From: Pseudomonadota bacterium | Lineage (GTDB): Bacteria > Pseudomonadota > Gammaproteobacteria > SZUA-229 | Direction of reading: 5' to 3' | Assembly (NCBI GenBank): GCA_015222965.1 | Contig: JADFWF010000128.1 | Location: 1-8,428 of the forward strand | Length of the DNA stretch: 8,428 nt | Shown here: in pieces, positions 5,178 to 8,428 of the stretch | Numbering within the stretch: the stretch's first letter is position 1 | Layout: each line of letters opens with the position of its first letter | Position numbers and translations under genes: made by a program | Notes under the pieces: model-generated | What the model was told of the DNA's origin: nothing | Database searches by the model: none | Seen by the model: only the letters and a program-made list of their open reading frames with translations

Positions 5178-5801
5178 ATGTCCACAATTAAACTATATCG
5201 CTACCCACTATCAGGACACTCTCACCGGGTCGAAAACTTTCTTTCAATCCTCGGTCTTGATGCAGAAATCATTACTGTTGACCTGGTCGAAGGCGAACAT
5301 AAAACACCAGAGTTTTTAAGTAAGAATATTTTCGGACAAGTGCCCGTGCTGGAAGACGGCCCTACCACTATCTCTGATTCAAATGCCATCCTGATTTACC
5401 TTGCATCAAAATATGATTCAAAGCGCCAATGGCTGCCTTTAGGTGCAGAAGAAGCTGCTAACGTACAGCGCTTTTTGTCGATAGCGGCAGGTGAAATAGC
5501 ATACGGTCCTGCAGCCGCAAGACTTGTCACCGTATTTGGTGCCACACTGGATCATGATGCAGCAATCGCAGGTGGGCACGCATTATTCGAGATTCTTGAA
5601 AAGCATCTTCAAGGCCGTGACTGGTTAGCAGGCGATCATGCGACTATTGCAGATATCGCTGATTACACCTACATCGCTCACGCACCTGAAGGTAACGTTT
5701 CTCTGACAGGCTACCCAAACATTCGCGCCTGGTTAAACCGAGTTGAGGCTCTACCGGGTTTCACTGCGATGCAAGCCACTGAGATAGGCCTTGCCGCATA
5801 A
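5178..5801 (+). CDS. Glutathione S-transferase family protein
   Basis: 207 residues, normal for soluble bacterial GSTs. The N-terminal thioredoxin-fold domain (1-80) has KLYRYPLSGHSHRVENFLS with S12 (or S15) at the catalytic position, QVPVLEDG with the cis-proline P56, and SDSNAILIYLA (66-76), where D67/S68 bind the glutathione gamma-glutamyl group. The helical C-terminal domain (about 87-207) contains the N-capping box TIADIAD (156-162). It is cytosolic and should conjugate or reduce with glutathione; the substrate is unknown. The start at 5178 is chosen because GAGG lies 9 bases upstream; an ATG at 5154 would add eight residues and lacks a ribosome site. It lies directly downstream of the sigma-54-type promoter and 105 bases before the redox fusion gene, with a hairpin between them, so it is probably the first gene of a two-gene unit. 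Confidence 0.92.
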   Translation: MSTIKLYRYPLSGHSHRVENFLSILGLDAEIITVDLVEGEHKTPEFLSKNIFGQVPVLEDGPTTISDSNAILIYLASKYDSKRQWLPLGAEEAANVQRFLSIAAGEIAYGPAAARLVTVFGATLDHDAAIAGGHALFEILEKHLQGRDWLAGDHATIADIADYTYIAHAPEGNVSLTGYPNIRAWLNRVEALPGFTAMQATEIGLAA

Positions 5802-5830
5802 GGTAATACCACTCAGTAATACTTGATGAT

Positions 5831-5865
5831 GCTAGCCTGCTGGTAAAAATTACCAGCAGGCTAGC
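5831..5865. terminator. Perfect 16-bp intergenic hairpin
   Basis: GCTAGCCTGCTGGTAA (5831-5846) and TTACCAGCAGGCTAGC (5850-5865) pair perfectly around AAA. It lies 29 bases after the GST stop. There is no immediate T-run (T-rich sequence begins at 5881), so it may act as a partial terminator or as an mRNA-stabilising 3' structure that makes GST more abundant than the downstream protein. Confidence 0.5.
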
Positions 5866-5906
5866 GCTTCTCAAAAATTATTATATTTTTTAGTGAGATG
5901 ATAATA

Positions 5907-8033
5907 ATGAGCAAAAATAAAGCCGACAAAGAACAGGTAATATCAACTGATTCTCACTTCCACGTTGGCGAGCAAGAAATTCAGAGCCGAATGGGCGTGC
6001 GTGAATCAATGGAAAGATTCAGCAAACAGGTAATCGCCAGTTTCATACCTGAACAACACAGAGAGTTTTACAAACAACTCCCCTTTATCATGCTGGGCCA
6101 TGTGGATAAAAAAGGTTGGCCGTGGGCAACTATGTTATTCAATGAAGCCGGCTTCGTTACTTCTGAAAACAACAAAAAGCTAACCATCAACAGCAAACCA
6201 ATAAACGGTGAACCCTTCGCAGAATTACTGAAACAAGATAAACAGGAAAACACACGCATTGGAATGCTCGGCATAGAACTATCAACTCGCCGTCGCAACC
6301 GGCTTGCTGGTCATATAACCCAGGTTAACGACACAGCAATCGAAATTGAAGTGGATCAAGCTTTTGGTAATTGCCCACAGTATATTCAGATGCGAGAACT
6401 GATCAGGATAGATAGCGATGTACAAATGAAACCAGATGTATCATCGATTACATCCTTTGATGAAAAGACCAGAGAATTTATACAGAACAGTGATACTTTT
6501 TTTGTTGCCAGTTATGTAAATAATAAAAACGAAGATGCAAACATCAATGAAGGTGTCGATGTATCACACCGTGGCGGCAGGCCTGGATTTATACGCGTCG
6601 ATAATGACAACACACTGACCATACCTGACTATACCGGTAACTTTCACTTTAATACACTAGGTAATTTTTTATTAACACCTAAAGCAGGCTTACTATTTCC
6701 CGACTTTGAAACAGGCGATCTATTAACACTGACCGGTACAGTAGAAATACTTTGGGATTCAGAAGAAACAGAATTTTTCGAAGGTGCTGAACGGCTATGG
6801 AGATTTAAAATTGACCATGGCTTCTGGATGAAAAACGCTCTACCACTACGCTGGAAACTCGACAAATATTCACCCAACACTTTATTAACAGGCACCTGGG
6901 ACGAAGCTAAAAACATCCAACAGGCTGAAGCAGAAAAAAATCAATGGCAAAATTATAAAGTTACAAAAATACTAAAGGAAAGTAGTGTTATAAAATCTTT
7001 CTATCTAAGCTCAGTAAAAAACCGGCAACCATTATTTTCAGCGGGGCAATTCATAACCGTCAAAGCCCTAATTGATAACAAAGAAGTCATACGCACTTAC
7101 ACTGTTTCAAGTTCACCACATGACAGTGACTACCGTATAAGCGTAAAACACGAAATCTCCTTTGATGACAACATCCCAGACGGTATTTTATCCAGTTACC
7201 TGCATAATGAAATTTCTGTCGGTGACACGCTGCAGATCAAAGCCGCTACAGGCGATTTCACCTTTGATGCGCAGAGTGAAAGATCATCGGTATTAATTGC
7301 CGCTGGTGTAGGAATTACACCGATGATCTCCATGGCACGCTATGCCTTAATAGAAGCATTACGTACCCGATCAAGAAAAAAACTGACTGTAATTCATGCA
7401 GCGCAAGATCATACTCAACGTGCTTTTTTTGAAGAATTAAAAGAAATAGAAAAAAGTTCTTCCGGAAACATACGGTGCTTCTGGACGCTGAGTAAAATCG
7501 ATGACAGTCTGAAAGCAGGTGAACACTACAATCATCATGGCCGTATAAACAGCGCTTTATTACAGGCAGTATTGCCACTTGATGATTACGACTTCTATCT
7601 GTGTGGCCCACCCGGGTTCATGCAAGCAACCTATGACCTGTTACGAGAACTTGGTGTAAACGATCAGCGAATATCTGCAGAGTTGTTTGGACCGGCATCA
7701 CTAGAACGTCTAAGTGACCATGCCACAGAATCATTTCAACAGATACCTGTGGCAAAAGAAGCCATCGTCGAATTCACTCAATCAAAAGTAAAACAGGCGT
7801 GGTCTGAAGATGATGGAACACTTCTGGAATTTGCCGAAGCACACGGTCTATTACCAGAATATGGCTGTCGAAGCGGACAATGCGGCAGCTGCAGAGTAAA
7901 ACTACAATCTGGCAAAGTCTCATATAACCAGGAGCCACAGACATCAGTAAATGATGATGAGGTTTTATTGTGTTGCGCTATGCCTGCACAGACATCAGAC
8001 GATGGCATAGTCAAAATAGAAATTGATATATAA
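5907..8033 (+). CDS. PNPOx-like / ferredoxin-NAD(P) reductase / [2Fe-2S] ferredoxin fusion
   Basis: 708 residues in three parts. Residues about 45-320 are a pyridoxamine-phosphate-oxidase-type flavin-binding region with two split-barrel-like stretches (FIMLGHVDKKGWPWATMLF at 60-78; FFVASYV then DVSHRGGRPGFIRV and TLTIPDYTGN at 198-245). Residues about 346-600 are a ferredoxin reductase module with FAD motif RTYTVSS (396-402), AAGVGITPM (465-473) and CGPPGFM (566-572) for NAD(P). Residues about 617-708 are a plant-type [2Fe-2S] domain with ligands C654, C659, C662 and probably C689. Electrons should run NAD(P)H to FAD to Fe-S, or to flavin on the N-terminal barrel; the final substrate is unknown. 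No signal peptide. The start is set by GTGAG at 5893-5897, nine bases before ATG 5907; ATG 5898 is too close to it. Base composition looks more AT-rich than in the left operon. Genes of this architecture beside GST genes are familiar in proteobacteria, from memory. Confidence 0.93.
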   Translation: MSKNKADKEQVISTDSHFHVGEQEIQSRMGVRESMERFSKQVIASFIPEQHREFYKQLPFIMLGHVDKKGWPWATMLFNEAGFVTSENNKKLTINSKPINGEPFAELLKQDKQENTRIGMLGIELSTRRRNRLAGHITQVNDTAIEIEVDQAFGNCPQYIQMRELIRIDSDVQMKPDVSSITSFDEKTREFIQNSDTFFVASYVNNKNEDANINEGVDVSHRGGRPGFIRVDNDNTLTIPDYTGNFHFNTLGNFLLTPKAGLLFPDFETGDLLTLTGTVEILWDSEETEFFEGAERLWRFKIDHGFWMKNALPLRWKLDKYSPNTLLTGTWDEAKNIQQAEAEKNQWQNYKVTKILKESSVIKSFYLSSVKNRQPLFSAGQFITVKALIDNKEVIRTYTVSSSPHDSDYRISVKHEISFDDNIPDGILSSYLHNEISVGDTLQIKAATGDFTFDAQSERSSVLIAAGVGITPMISMARYALIEALRTRSRKKLTVIHAAQDHTQRAFFEELKEIEKSSSGNIRCFWTLSKIDDSLKAGEHYNHHGRINSALLQAVLPLDDYDFYLCGPPGFMQATYDLLRELGVNDQRISAELFGPASLERLSDHATESFQQIPVAKEAIVEFTQSKVKQAWSEDDGTLLEFAEAHGLLPEYGCRSGQCGSCRVKLQSGKVSYNQEPQTSVNDDEVLLCCAMPAQTSDDGIVKIEIDI

Positions 8034-8117
8034 ACTTATAAGCGACTTTTAATTGTCAATCAAGTGTATTCGTTAACAACCTCTAGTCGTCCGCAATCAA
8101 CACATAGGCGACCTTGA

Positions 8118-8147
8118 GCGGTGAATTCTGCTAGCAGAATTCACCGC
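8118..8147. terminator. Perfect 30-nt palindrome downstream of the redox fusion
   Basis: GCGGTGAATTCTGCT is followed directly by its exact complement AGCAGAATTCACCGC. As RNA it gives a stem of about 13 bp with a CTAG loop, 84 bases after the stop codon. No T-run follows on either strand, so it may be a processing or stability hairpin, a partial terminator, or a dimeric protein-binding site ahead of the lipoprotein gene. Confidence 0.5.
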
Positions 8148-8307
8148 AATAACAGACATTCGCTGCACCCTGCCAATCAACCAATATCTCATTAACCTTA
8201 ATTAGGTGTACCGTCCCTAGAACACCGTAACCGGTATCTGAAACTGTCATAATTATGAGTAAGGTGTTAACATTTAGCTCTGATTGCCTTCCGTAAGTAG
8301 TCCAACA

Positions 8308-8428
8308 ATGACAAACATTAAATCCACTCTCAGACTATTAACCACTGTGGCTTTATCAAGTCTGATATTGTTTAGTTGCCACTGTAATGACGACTCTGAA
8401 CCTGACCCAACTTCCGGGAATCAATGGG
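8308..8428 (+). CDS. Putative lipoprotein, N-terminal part only
   Basis: An open frame of 40 codons runs off the right edge. It starts MTNIKSTLRLLTTVALSSLI with a positively charged n-region (K5, R9), a hydrophobic core, and a lipobox-like LFSC giving the lipid-bearing cysteine C24. Residues after it (HCNDDSEPDPTSGNQW) are polar and acidic, a typical flexible linker. The residue after C24 is His, not Asp, favouring outer-membrane sorting. The ribosome site is weak (no clear GGAG before the ATG). Function cannot be judged from this fragment. No stable link to the redox unit is visible, and the 274-base gap with a palindrome suggests a separate transcript. Confidence 0.6.
   Translation, partial: MTNIKSTLRLLTTVALSSLILFSCHCNDDSEPDPTSGNQW

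Noticed and set aside
8205..8226. GGTGT/ACACC inverted repeat upstream of the lipoprotein gene
   Set aside because: Arms of 5 bases separated by 12 are expected by chance; no promoter elements of good quality align with it.

Overview
The window most resembles a moderately AT-leaning gammaproteobacterial chromosome segment, possibly from a sulfur-active environmental lineage. This rests on gene content and style only: ArsR-rhodanese, DsrE-like and GST proteins, a candidate sigma-54 promoter and Shine-Dalgarno spacing. No marker gene fixes the taxon. There are eight essentially complete genes, one partial gene at the right edge, one decayed gene, and several inverted repeats. I see no rRNA, tRNA, CRISPR array or intact transposase.

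Left part (1-4338). After two dispersed-repeat-like segments (24-122 and 143-166) comes a tight five-gene minus-strand operon. In transcription order it encodes a membrane sterol-desaturase/fatty-acid-hydroxylase family protein (3493-2615), a VTT (DedA/TVP38-type) membrane protein fused to a rhodanese domain (2622-1648), a 100-residue protein resembling a heavy-metal-associated fold (1608-1306), a DsrE-family protein (1290-943) and a SAM-dependent methyltransferase (943-287). It ends in a hairpin terminator at 243-266. A divergent gene (3661-4338) encodes an ArsR-type repressor fused to a second rhodanese domain. The intergenic region holds an extended -10 promoter and overlapping inverted repeats suited to an ArsR operator. 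The arrangement suggests that a sulfur-species or redox signal sensed by the ArsR-rhodanese controls a membrane and sulfur-handling operon. This is inference from domains and layout.

Middle (4339-5177). There is no intact gene here. A nested palindrome (4518-4566) is followed by the C-terminal remnant of a diguanylate cyclase GGDEF domain on the minus strand (4949-4695). The remnant lacks the GGDEF signature and carries an in-frame stop. Next comes what looks like a complete sigma-54 control region: a 14-bp-arm inverted repeat (4982-5015), an IHF-like site (5025-5037) and a -24/-12 element (5081-5097).

Right part (5178-8428). The sigma-54-like promoter points at a glutathione S-transferase (5178-5801) and then a 708-residue three-module redox protein (5907-8033): PNPOx-type split-barrel region, ferredoxin-NAD(P) reductase, and plant-type [2Fe-2S] domain. 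A perfect 16-bp hairpin separates them and a perfect 30-nt palindrome follows. The pair looks like a co-regulated, inducible detoxification or stress unit whose substrate cannot be read from the sequence. The start of a lipoprotein gene runs off the right edge.
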